From Armatimonadota bacterium (lineage in GTDB: Bacteria > Armatimonadota > UBA5829), in NCBI GenBank assembly GCA_023474015.1, contig JAMCYN010000017.1:8474-46679 (forward strand): a stretch of DNA of 38,206 bases, written 5' to 3'. The position numbers and the translations under genes are program-made. Shown here one piece after another: positions 32,301 to 38,206 of this stretch. A model generated the notes under the pieces. It was not told the DNA's origin, did not search any database, and worked only from the letters and a program-made list of their open reading frames with translations. The first letter of the stretch is position 1; every line of letters begins with the position of its first letter.

Positions 32301-33757
32301 GCGCAGGCCTTATTCATCTCAAAATCTATGATAACGTCGCCGTCGAGCCGGATATACTTGCTGTCCTGCCCGCCGATCTCGAATATGGTGTCGATATCAT
32401 TTGCGTAAGAAAGTGCGCCGCTGGCCTGGGCGGTGATTTCGTTGCGGATAAGGTCCGCGCCGATGTAATCGCCTGTAAGGTATCGCCCGCTGCCGGTAGT
32501 CGCCGCCGCGACCTTGCCGATGTTGTAGCCCCGCTCCTTGACTTGCTTCTGGATGTTCGCCAGGGTATCCCGAACCGCCGCGAGCGGGTCGCCATCAGTC
32601 CGACGATAGTAGCTCGCGAGGACCACAAACTTCCCGTCGATCTCCGTCACCAGCGCGGCCTTGGTGCTGACGGAGCCGATGTCCACGCCGAGGGCGGCAC
32701 GCTCGATATCGAGCGGAGAGTGATGGGCGGACGAGTCGTCTAATGCAGAATGCAGAATGCAGAATGCAGAATCACTTGGCGGACGCGGTCCCTTCATTCT
32801 GCATTCTGCATTCATCATTCTGCAATTCTCTTCTGCCGCTCCTGTTCCCTGTTCCCTGTTCCCTGTTCCCTCTTCCTTCAGCCTAATCGGTTCGCACCCC
32901 GGATACTCAAGCGGCTTCTTCAGGTGCAATTCCAGCTTCGCTATAGCGTCGGCGACATCGATCTTGGCCCCGGTCCGTAGCGCGGCCCCGATGGCGCCGA
33001 GGGTGCGGTTGTGCTCGGGCACGAACAGCCGCCCGCCGAGCTCCAACTCCTCCGAAAGGAACTTCACTACCGCCGGGTTCTCCGAAACACCGCCGATGAA
33101 GGCGATCTTGTCCCGAAACTCCTTGCCGCGCGCGATGGCGGAGCGGTAGTTGCGGCTGATGGCCTGATGGATGCCGGCGGAGATGCGCTCGCGGGTGGTG
33201 CCCTTCTGATAAAGATGAACGATATCGCTCTCCGTGAACACCGCGCATCTGCCGGAAAGGCTGGCCGGGCTTTCGACCTCCAGTGCGACCCTGGCGAACT
33301 CCTCGATGGATGGATAGTTCAGCCGCTTCGCCATGTGGTCGAGGAACGACCCGCTTCCCGAGGCGCATTTATTGCCCAAATTGGCGTCTTCCACAAGGAG
33401 CCTGCCGCTCACCGGGTCGCGCTCGAAGAGGAGATATTTCTGCGACTCCCGGCCCATCTCTATGATGGTGCGCACCTCGGGGTAGAGTTTATCAATCGCG
33501 GCGGCGAGGGCGTTGGGCTCGTGGACCGCCTCGGCCCCGATCAGGTCCCTGAGCGTCGACGCGCCCGCCCCCGTGACCCCGCAGAAGACCTCCCCGGCGT
33601 TCTCGGAGCGGAGTATGGCCTCCAGCGCCTCCTTCACGCGGCGGATCGGCTGACCCTGCACGTGGAGTATCTCCAGCGGCTGTATGTCGCCGTTATCGCG
33701 AACGACCACCGTCTTCACGGTGTCGGAGCCGACGTCAAATCCGATTCTCAAAGACAT
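29330..33757 (-). CDS. Giant acyl-CoA dehydratase activase (two BadF/BcrA-type domains plus DUF2229)
   Basis: 1475 residues from ATG 33757, behind GGAGG. First actin-fold ATPase domain about 1-265: IGFDVGSDTVKTVVV, KCASGSGSFLDH, IGGVSENPAVV. Second about 352-625: LGVDIGSVSTKAALV, TGSGRYLTGDYIGAD, FEIGGQDSKYIRLDG, ACAAGTGAFLEKQA (cluster Cys) and GAVAFNKGMV. DUF2229 region from about 635, with CKSCANRCDVNTF; the remaining C-terminus resembles HgdB-type subunits (AFFQGNSEGPCRFG). Activases of this class use ATP and a 4Fe-4S cluster to inject an electron into 2-hydroxyacyl-CoA dehydratases; long fused forms have no settled substrate. Two heptad-repeat inserts (residues about 293-341 and 697-718) sit in linkers. 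Suggests anaerobiosis. Confidence 0.88.
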   Translation of the reverse strand: MSLRIGFDVGSDTVKTVVVRDNGDIQPLEILHVQGQPIRRVKEALEAILRSENAGEVFCGVTGAGASTLRDLIGAEAVHEPNALAAAIDKLYPEVRTIIEMGRESQKYLLFERDPVSGRLLVEDANLGNKCASGSGSFLDHMAKRLNYPSIEEFARVALEVESPASLSGRCAVFTESDIVHLYQKGTTRERISAGIHQAISRNYRSAIARGKEFRDKIAFIGGVSENPAVVKFLSEELELGGRLFVPEHNRTLGAIGAALRTGAKIDVADAIAKLELHLKKPLEYPGCEPIRLKEEGTGNREQGTGAAEENCRMMNAECRMKGPRPPSDSAFCILHSALDDSSAHHSPLDIERAALGVDIGSVSTKAALVTEIDGKFVVLASYYRRTDGDPLAAVRDTLANIQKQVKERGYNIGKVAAATTGSGRYLTGDYIGADLIRNEITAQASGALSYANDIDTIFEIGGQDSKYIRLDGDVIIDFEMNKACAAGTGAFLEKQALRLNVPLEEFGDTALKNTRPPDLDWTCTVFSESAMAYYQQNNVPVEDLAAGICLASVKNYLNKNVGSREIGGKIAFQGAVAFNKGMVAAYETVLGREVVVPPYPHITGAVGAARLAYLANPEQPSFRGFDRIADAGYEITSFECKSCANRCDVNTFQMDDGPKYFYNDRCEKFSAVHKKRLGDHLPDLFAERERMMMEAYGGGNREQALRPGSGQGTGNRVGIPRGLMFSEFFPLYNAFLSELGFEVVVSDPTNKKIVEMGLEVAIGEPCFPFKVAHGHYMDLIEKGVDIIFAPRIISTEQPNSNLRQAQTCPYLQAAPDVISSCVGVTERGIRHIAPALHFRRGRKHLERVFAQVGRELGKSAKESKRALGVGLEAMRELRRRVEARGAEILMNLPPDQMAFIVIGRPYTLWDPALNMDIGKKIQDLGILAIPQDFLPLESTDISDVWPNAYSRQIQKKLMAARLIRQDSRLRAVVLTYFACGPDSFGNPFFKDEIGEPCYVMQIDEHTADAGVITRIEAFADTAKKSALREFETIRSTDSEITGIKGRRLWIPYANESARILAEAMRAYGIDAEALPRSPDVGLNLGRRAISEDVCLPALMTTEDMLYRIQQPDFDRTKEAFFQGNSEGPCRFGMYSMLQRRILDKMGYADIDIVTLGSMSEHGGLGTMFALLVWDAIMCHDLLFKMVQRARPYEINRGESEALFERYLLKVIEMVPEHKLRVEANKLSVMTGTKHLDEFEELLRRAQEDFGRIPKRKEERPLVGVVGEFYVRLHDGANQDIVRKLESEGAETWLAPMTEFFAYANFIGKMLSSDRLKDGGISMDEIKEFTARWVNSKLAAKDEHALFHACLPFLDGYDDISSAEVIREGSKYVDYNFGGEAICSMGKSEDFARRGLAGIVSVIPFNCMPGNTVTALSQSLRRRHNNIPFLNLDYDGFIDSSRDSKIVNFMWQVKERYLGQKLAHAEVEGEMKSRV
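31609..31665. repeat. GGGAACA repeat inserted in the activase gene (second insert)
   Basis: TTCCCTG iterations flank a GAGCCCGGTCGAAGGG core related to 13643-13662. On the coding strand this reads GGGNREQALRPGSGQGTGNRV, an in-frame low-complexity insert between the helical start of the DUF2229 part and PRGLMF. Confidence 0.75.
32742..32878. repeat. GAATGCA and GGGAACA repeats inserted in the activase gene (first insert)
   Basis: GAATGCA iterations (32742-32770) face their inverted copies TGCATTC (32794-32826), and TTCCCTG iterations follow (32843-32878). Translated, they give the odd linker GTGNREQGTG, CRMMNAECRMK and CILHSALDD between the two activase domains, with no stop or frameshift. 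Confidence 0.8.
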
Positions 33758-33848
33758 AAGAAGCTTTCCTCCGAAGCCACGGCCCTGCCTGGGTGGGCGG
33801 AGAAGTTAGGTAATGAGTTTACCCACGGGCAAACACTCTCATTTCTGT

Positions 33849-33877
33849 AGTATATTGTGCCTGGCCGCTGTAGTCAA
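33849..33877 (-). promoter_or_regulatory. Promoter of the activase gene
   Basis: On the minus strand TTGACT (33877-33872), 17-base spacer, TATACT (33854-33849): five of six and five of six matches with ideal spacing. The ATG is about 92 bases beyond the -10, with GGAGG before it. Confidence 0.8.
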
Positions 33878-33913
33878 GGTGCGGGTGCGAGAAATGAGGG
33901 ACAGAAGGGCGGT

Positions 33914-34963
33914 TCAATAGGGCAGATTGATCACTGCTCGGGTCCCCACTCCCTCCACGCTCCCGATCTCCAGCGTGCCGCCATGCGCCTCTACGATCCC
34001 TCGGGCGATGCGCAGGCCGAGGCCGGAGTGAGCGTCGTCGGGGGTGCGGGCGGGGTCGGCCCGGTAGAAAGGCTCGAAAATGTTGGGCAGGTGGTCGGCG
34101 GGGATGCCGCGGCCGGTGTCGGTGATGATCAGGCGCAAGGGGTCGCCATCCTCGATAGCGACTCGAACCTCCGCGCCCTCCCCAGCGTAACTGATAGCGT
34201 TGTCGAGCAAATTGTCGAGGACCTGGGTGATGCGGTTGGGGTCTATCGACGCCCTTATAGACGCGCCCGGCGCGACCGCATGGAGCGTGATTCCCGCCTG
34301 CAATGCCGACGCTGCGTGAGAGCTGATGGCGGCGGCAGCCAGTTCCCGAATGTCCACTTCCTGACGGTTGATAGGCAGTTCTCTGAGATCGAGCTTCGAA
34401 AGCTCCAGCAGATCGGTGACGAGGCGCAGGAGGCGGTCCGATGTGCGGACCAACGAGCCGGCGGCGCGGTCCATGCGCTCAGGATCGCTCGCCAGGCCGT
34501 CCTGCAGGGCGCCGGCCATGGTTCTCATCGTCGTGACGGGGCCGCGAAGCTCATGCGCGATATCGGCCAGGAACTGCCGGCGGCGCTTGGCGTCTTCCTC
34601 AAGGCGCCCTATCTGGCCGGAGACGGTTTCGGCCATCTGGTTCATCGCCTCAGCCACATGGGAAAACTCATCGCTTCCTTCCATCGATATTCTGTGCCCA
34701 AGATTACCTGATTCGTAAGCCGCCGCGCCCTCGGCAAGCTTGGTGAGCGGCCTTGTGAACCTCCGGCTGAGCCACGCCCCCGTACCAAGCGCCAGCAGCA
34801 ATGCGACCAGCGCGCGGAGGGCCAGGACGTTGCCGCCGGTCAGCCCGACCGGGAACGGCCCCCCGGGCCGGATGGGAGGCCGTATTTGCGGGGGCATATT
34901 CGGCAAGCCGGGAGGAGGCGGGCCGACCGGCCTCGGCTGGGGCGGCAATCCCGGCCCGAGCAT
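33914..34963 (-). CDS. HAMP-type sensor histidine kinase, N-terminus disrupted
   Basis: 349 codons from ATG 34963, but no ribosome site precedes this ATG and the frame is open back to about 35071 without a better start. Order: Pro/Gly-rich stretch, one membrane span (about 47-65, LALRALVALLLALGTGAWL), HAMP (RRFTRPLTKLAEG), H-box FLADIAHELRGPV (phospho-His), N-box LDNLLDNAIS, G1 DTGRGIP, F-box FEPFYRAD and G2 GLGLRIARGIV. Such kinases normally have a second, N-terminal span and an external sensor; these seem to be encoded just upstream in other frames (34964-35219). No response regulator gene adjoins it, unusual for this type. Confidence 0.8.
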   Translation of the reverse strand: MLGPGLPPQPRPVGPPPPGLPNMPPQIRPPIRPGGPFPVGLTGGNVLALRALVALLLALGTGAWLSRRFTRPLTKLAEGAAAYESGNLGHRISMEGSDEFSHVAEAMNQMAETVSGQIGRLEEDAKRRRQFLADIAHELRGPVTTMRTMAGALQDGLASDPERMDRAAGSLVRTSDRLLRLVTDLLELSKLDLRELPINRQEVDIRELAAAAISSHAASALQAGITLHAVAPGASIRASIDPNRITQVLDNLLDNAISYAGEGAEVRVAIEDGDPLRLIITDTGRGIPADHLPNIFEPFYRADPARTPDDAHSGLGLRIARGIVEAHGGTLEIGSVEGVGTRAVINLPY

Positions 34964-35219
34964 CGACTGCGGGCCAAGGAGCAGTTCCGGCAGGCCGAAC
35001 CGCGGCTCGGGGACAGAGTATGGATAGGATCCACAAGCTGAAGAGCCCCGGCCTGCTTCAGGGTTCCGGCTTCATACTTGACGAGAGCGCCGCCCAGCAG
35101 CACGAACACTCCCTCCGCGCCAGCCTTGGTCAGGAGAGGCGGAGGCGGGGGCATCATGCCGCCGGGGCCACCGCAGCCACCATCCAACCGATCAATACTG
35201 TTGTTCTTCCGCCTTTCAT
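34964..35219 (-). pseudogene. Out-of-frame 5' portion of the kinase, or remnant of a small secreted Pro/Gly-rich protein
   Basis: ATG 35219 has a good ribosome site (AAGGGAG) and encodes a signal-like MKGGRTTVLIGWMVAAVAPA, but that frame stops after about 21 codons. The next frame carries GGPGGMMPPPPPLL and VFVLLGGALVKYEAGTLK, like the small secreted PPPP...YVxxGNTLYQFDAKTLK proteins, and the third frame carries YPYSVPEPRFGLPELLLGP into the kinase. Each step is a -1 shift, so two single-base losses, real or from sequencing, would rebuild one protein of about 430 residues. Both steps fall in GC-rich runs. Confidence 0.5.
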
Positions 35220-35368
35220 TTCAATACACTCCCTTCTGAAGAGTCCGCTGCGACAGCGAGCCAATTCTCGCTTCGTGTTTACTAGACGGGTTATACCTCG
35301 AAGGGGTTCCTCATGTGTATCGCAGACGCATCGCAATTATGTCTGCGTTTTATCACAGCTTCGGTGAC

Positions 35369-35398
35369 TGGACAAGAGCCCGCGAAGGCTGGTATATT
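35369..35398 (+). promoter_or_regulatory. Promoter of the esterase gene
   Basis: TGGACA (35369-35374), 18-base spacer, TATATT (35393-35398), with TGG directly before the -10 (extended -10). It lies 36 bases ahead of the ATG at 35434. The ribosome site is GGGAG in the leader. Confidence 0.65.
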
Positions 35399-35433
35399 CT
35401 TCATCAAGAGAACAGACGGGAGTAATAGCAACG

Positions 35434-36393
35434 ATGCCCATCATTGATATGCCGCTGGAAGAACTCAAGACCTACCAGGGACGAAATCCGCGCCCCAGTA
35501 ACTTTGACCCATACTGGGAGACGGGCCTCGCGGAGATGAGGAGTATCGATCCTCAGATCGAGCTTGTACCGGTCGAGACCGGCGCGAGCTACGCCGAGCT
35601 TTTCCACCTTTACTTCACCGGAGTCGGCGGGGCGAGGATCCACGCGAAGTACTCGCGCCCCAAGAATGCGAGTGAGCCGCACCCGGCGGTCGTGGTCTTT
35701 CACGGCTACGGTGGCAACAGTGGCGACTGGTTCGGGCACCTGCCTTGGGTCGGCCAGGGGTTCTCGGTGGCTGCCCTGGATTGCAGGGGGCAGGGCGGCC
35801 TATCGGAGGACGCAGGCGAGGTAAAAGGGAACACCTTCCGTGGGCAGATAATCCGGGGCCTCGATGATTGTCCCGAGAAGCTGCTGTTCCGCTCCATATT
35901 CTTGGATTGCGCCCAGTTGGCCGGCATCATCATGGACATGCCCGAGGTAGACGCCGGCCGCGTGGGCGTGACAGGTGGGTCCCAAGGCGGGGGGCTGACA
36001 CTGGCCTGCGCCTCGCTCGAGCCTCGGATTAAGCGAGCCGCGCCGGTTATTCCATTCCTATGCGACTACAAGCGCGTGTGGGAGATGGATCTGGCTAAGG
36101 ATGCTTATAATGAACTGAGCACCTATTTCCGGCTCTTCGACCCACGCCACGAGCGCGAAGATGAGGTATTCACCAAGCTTGGATATATAGACAACCAGTA
36201 CCTTGCGGCATACATTAGGGCCGAAGTGCTGATGTTCACGGGCCTGATGGACACGATCTGCCCGCCGTCGACGCAGTTCGCGGCCTATAACAAGATCACG
36301 TCCAAGAAGAACATGGTGATCTACCCGGACTTCGGACACGAGCCAATGCCGGATAAGGACGACAGGGTGTTTGAGTTTATGTGCGGGCTCTAA
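35434..36393 (+). CDS. CE7-type carbohydrate esterase (acetyl xylan esterase/cephalosporin C deacetylase family)
   Basis: 319 residues, usual length for the family, no signal peptide. Diagnostic blocks: RGQGG (118-122), GGSQGGG with nucleophile Ser183, Asp273 in FTGLMDTICPP and His302-Glu303 in the terminal GHEPM. The N-terminal PRPSNFDPYWE and FTGVGGARIHAKYSRP are also typical. CE7 enzymes remove acetyl groups from xylo-oligosaccharides and cephalosporin in the cytoplasm, so the cell may take up acetylated plant sugars. The gene stands alone between the split kinase and the converging GGDEF gene. Confidence 0.93.
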   Translation: MPIIDMPLEELKTYQGRNPRPSNFDPYWETGLAEMRSIDPQIELVPVETGASYAELFHLYFTGVGGARIHAKYSRPKNASEPHPAVVVFHGYGGNSGDWFGHLPWVGQGFSVAALDCRGQGGLSEDAGEVKGNTFRGQIIRGLDDCPEKLLFRSIFLDCAQLAGIIMDMPEVDAGRVGVTGGSQGGGLTLACASLEPRIKRAAPVIPFLCDYKRVWEMDLAKDAYNELSTYFRLFDPRHEREDEVFTKLGYIDNQYLAAYIRAEVLMFTGLMDTICPPSTQFAAYNKITSKKNMVIYPDFGHEPMPDKDDRVFEFMCGL

Positions 36394-36452
36394 GAATGAA
36401 GAATGAAGGTAACTCTCAACGCTAGGTCAATCTGCATTCATCATTCTACATT
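36394..36452. repeat. GAATGAA / TTCATTC repeat between convergent genes
   Basis: GAATGAAGAATGAAG (36394-36408) starts right after the esterase stop and its partly inverted counterpart TGCATTCATCATTCTACATT (36432-36451) carries the end of the GGDEF gene. A weak copy of the 5805-5873 family; it supplies the GGDEF stop codon. Confidence 0.65.
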
Positions 36453-37775
36453 GCCCTCTTCTTCCGCTGCCTGCGGCGCGAGCTCTAGCTGCCGGTTGAC
36501 GGCGTTGAGCAAAGCAGCGGCGGCGGCTCGATATTGGTCCCCACGGCGGATGAGGGCGCTGCCGGTGACGCGGGTGCTTTGGCGTGGGCTGATGAACATG
36601 GCGACGACGGACACGATCCGGTCTTCCTTGCCGGATTCCTGGAGCGACGCATCCTCCACCACTATACCGTGATCGGGGGCGAGCGACTTGCATGCGGCGG
36701 CGGCGGTTGCCTCCGCGAAAAGCCTCAGTATACTGTTCCCGCCGACCGTGTAACCGCTGACCTCTCGCTGGAACTCGCGGCCCTCGCGAATGAGAGTGAC
36801 ACCGGCCTTGGCCTGAGCGCCGGTGGATGCGAAGCTGATACTCGCGATCTTGAGCCTGGGAGCGCGGCCCGGCGGCGGGGCCAATGTGTGGGTCGGAACG
36901 AACCCAGGCTCGCCCTTTGTCGGGGCCGCGGCGGGGGCCTCTATTGCCTCGGGCTGGGCGGGTTTCTTTGCCATGCACTCCTTGCTGGCGCGAGTGATGA
37001 GGTCGTCGAGAGTGGCGGCGTAGTGCATATCCTCGCGCTCACGGGTCCGTCGCCCGCCGGAGATGCCGAATGTTGTCGAGATACGCTCCGGCACGCCCTC
37101 GATCGAAAGGCGGCCTATGCGCTCCTGGAGTAGATTGGCCAGCGATGCGGCTTCGTCGTGGAGCCGAATGCTTACGATGGCGAACTCATCACCGCCGTAG
37201 CGGCAAACAAGCTCCAGGCTGGAATCGGTGCCGGTCTTAAGGACGTCCGCGACTTGCTTGAGCACCGTGTCCCCTACGACGTGCCCGTGCTTCTTGTTGA
37301 AGATGCCGAACTGGTCGAGGTCGAAGAGGATGATGGCGATCTCGTCGCCGCGCTTGAGGGCGTTGATGGCCCACTCGCGGAACGTGTCCGACCACGGGAG
37401 TTCCGTGAGGGGGTCGAATGTGCGGCCGAGTTCGGGCAGGAGGTCGCCTCGTGAGATAATGCCGACCAGGCGGTCGCTTTCTATCACCAACAGATGGCTC
37501 GCGCCGACTTGGTGCATAAGTTCAGCGGCGTCGTGGGCGGATGTATCGGGGTCTACCGATGCGTAGTCCTTGTCCATAATCTCCTCGACCACTGCGTCCT
37601 GCGGCTCGCCCAGGAGGTTGAGAAGCGTGACGAGACCAACCACCCCCGCGCCGTCCCGCACGACGGGCAGGGCACCGATGTTATGGCCCCGCATAAGTAT
37701 GATCGCGGTCTTGACCGATGCCGTGGGGCTGACCCACACGACGTCGGCGGTCATCAAGTCTCTGACAGATCTCAT
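36441..37775 (-). CDS. CBS-pair GGDEF protein (probable diguanylate cyclase)
   Basis: 444 residues from ATG 37775, behind GAGGG at spacing 4; the frame is open 76 codons further but that is repeat DNA and lacks a ribosome site. Two CBS motifs (about 1-60 and 62-118), then DPLTELPWSDTFREW and GGDEF (194-198), the active-site signature of cyclic di-GMP synthesis. No RxxD inhibitory site precedes GGDEF, so product inhibition is not expected. Residues about 310-435 are an alpha/beta domain with RLKIASISFASTGAQAKAGV and a closing AAAALLNAVNRQLE, faintly like the LeuA allosteric dimer fold (weak guess). CBS pairs usually bind adenine nucleotides, so output may follow energy state. The C-terminal EEEGNVE and stop lie in a repeat. 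Confidence 0.88.
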   Translation of the reverse strand: MRSVRDLMTADVVWVSPTASVKTAIILMRGHNIGALPVVRDGAGVVGLVTLLNLLGEPQDAVVEEIMDKDYASVDPDTSAHDAAELMHQVGASHLLVIESDRLVGIISRGDLLPELGRTFDPLTELPWSDTFREWAINALKRGDEIAIILFDLDQFGIFNKKHGHVVGDTVLKQVADVLKTGTDSSLELVCRYGGDEFAIVSIRLHDEAASLANLLQERIGRLSIEGVPERISTTFGISGGRRTREREDMHYAATLDDLITRASKECMAKKPAQPEAIEAPAAAPTKGEPGFVPTHTLAPPPGRAPRLKIASISFASTGAQAKAGVTLIREGREFQREVSGYTVGGNSILRLFAEATAAAACKSLAPDHGIVVEDASLQESGKEDRIVSVVAMFISPRQSTRVTGSALIRRGDQYRAAAAALLNAVNRQLELAPQAAEEEGNVE

Positions 37776-37844
37776 GTCGCCCTCAAGGGTACTACACGGC
37801 AAAGATTGTGCCCTTGGCGCTGTAATTTTTGCCGGGTTATGACG

Positions 37845-37911
37845 TTTCGGTATCAGAATGCCGAAAAACCGGCAGGTATCGGCATTGAAATGCCGATACA
37901 CCGGCATCGGC
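37845..37911. repeat. Nested inverted and direct repeats upstream of the GGDEF gene
   Basis: A perfect 11-bp dyad (GTATCGGCATT 37876-37886, AATGCCGATAC 37889-37899), a TTTCGG/CCGAAA pair (37845-37866) and two related direct units (ATGCCGAAAAACCGGCA 37858-37874, ATGCCGATACACCGGCA 37890-37906). They lie 70-140 bases upstream of the GGDEF start, a likely position for an operator. Confidence 0.7.
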
Positions 37912-38103
37912 TGCCGAATTTGTGTAGCGCGGATGTGGGGACATGGCGATGCAAGACTGCGGGATCGCGGAGTCCGCCGGAGAGCTTCCTGCTTGCTTTC
38001 CACGCGAAGCCGTTCCGTCGGCGTAGCGAGGTAATTCTACCGTGCTTGGGGCGGGTTGTCAATCTTTTCAGGATTTCACCAGGAGCATCGTTTGTAGGGG
38101 CGC
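37912..38103. other. Gap with nothing recognisable
   Basis: Between the repeat cluster and the last partial gene I see no ribosome site, hairpin or promoter of note. A long plus-strand open frame crossing it is antisense to the GGDEF gene and not supported. Confidence 0.5.
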
Positions 38104-38206
38104 CTAAGGTGGTTCTTCGATGGCTTTGAGCTTTTGAAGCATCAGGTCTAGGTTGTCACCCCAAGTTGCGGAATGTTTTGCGACGATTTCTATGAGCTTG
38201 GATGGG
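38104..38206 (-). CDS. C-terminal fragment of an unidentified protein (runs off the right edge)
   Basis: On the minus strand the frame from the right edge to TAG (38104-38106) reads as about 34 codons ending WGDNLDLMLQKLKAIEEPP, an ordinary amphipathic helical C-terminus with normal codon use, unlike the other frames. Too short to identify. Confidence 0.45.
   Translation of the reverse strand, partial: PSKLIEIVAKHSATWGDNLDLMLQKLKAIEEPP

Noticed and set aside
35321..35351. Plus-strand terminator-like hairpin (CGCAGAC/GTCTGCG then TTTT)
   Set aside because: No plus-strand gene ends before it and the 13-base loop is long; it may be chance or part of the esterase control region.
37494..38129. 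211-codon plus-strand frame at the right end
   Set aside because: Antisense to the CBS-GGDEF gene and crosses its promoter repeats.

Overview
The window looks like chromosome of a diderm, moderately GC-rich bacterium, most plausibly Armatimonadota or a close relative. Several features point the same way. There is a lipopolysaccharide-export (Lpt) gene set, so an outer membrane is present. Two large porins carry a signal peptide, an SLH domain, a coiled coil and a beta-barrel ending in Phe, as in cyanobacterial and other SLH-anchored porins. A DUF3084 protein and an RNase H-fold YqgF/RuvC-like protein lie beside them. A selenophosphate synthetase that appears to be a selenoprotein, a small ferredoxin and a giant acyl-CoA dehydratase activase suggest an anaerobic lifestyle. 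The taxonomic call is inference; no rRNA or tRNA gene was seen.

Layout. Bases 1-309 hold the 5' part of a minus-strand hypothetical gene, followed by a 600-base gap with RNA-like structure. From 913 to 10991 runs a plus-strand envelope block: LptC-like lipoprotein, LptA, LptB, LptF/G, DUF3084 protein, YqgF/RuvC-like protein, then two paralogous SLH porins. Each porin has a long, related 5' leader, and each ends in a strong terminator. Next come glmS (aminosugar supply for peptidoglycan and LPS) and a secreted cyclophilin. A convergent minus-strand group follows: M50 site-2-type protease, DUF3800 protein, dnaE, STAS protein, UDP-glucuronate decarboxylase-like gene and smpB. Around 21.7-25.7 kb are two exported proteins of unknown function and a soluble histidine kinase translationally coupled to an HD-GYP response regulator. 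From 26 kb come selD (in-frame UGA at codon 17 plus a SECIS-like hairpin), a ferredoxin, a VapBC-type toxin-antitoxin pair with a clear operator, and a rhomboid protease. The right third holds the 1475-residue activase, a histidine kinase whose N-terminus is split over three reading frames, a CE7-type esterase, a CBS-GGDEF protein and the 3' tail of a last minus-strand gene.

The most striking findings are: (1) selD read through UGA; (2) related leaders of the two porins, each with a near-perfect Shine-Dalgarno sequence about 200 bases ahead of the porin start, a tiny ORF and downstream CCTCC motifs; (3) several families of short palindromic or heptad-periodic repeats that have entered coding sequence, supplying stop codons (lptA, GGDEF gene) and in-frame peptide segments (lptC, activase); (4) the disrupted histidine kinase. 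All coordinates and motifs were read by eye; homology statements rest on recognised motifs, not on searches.
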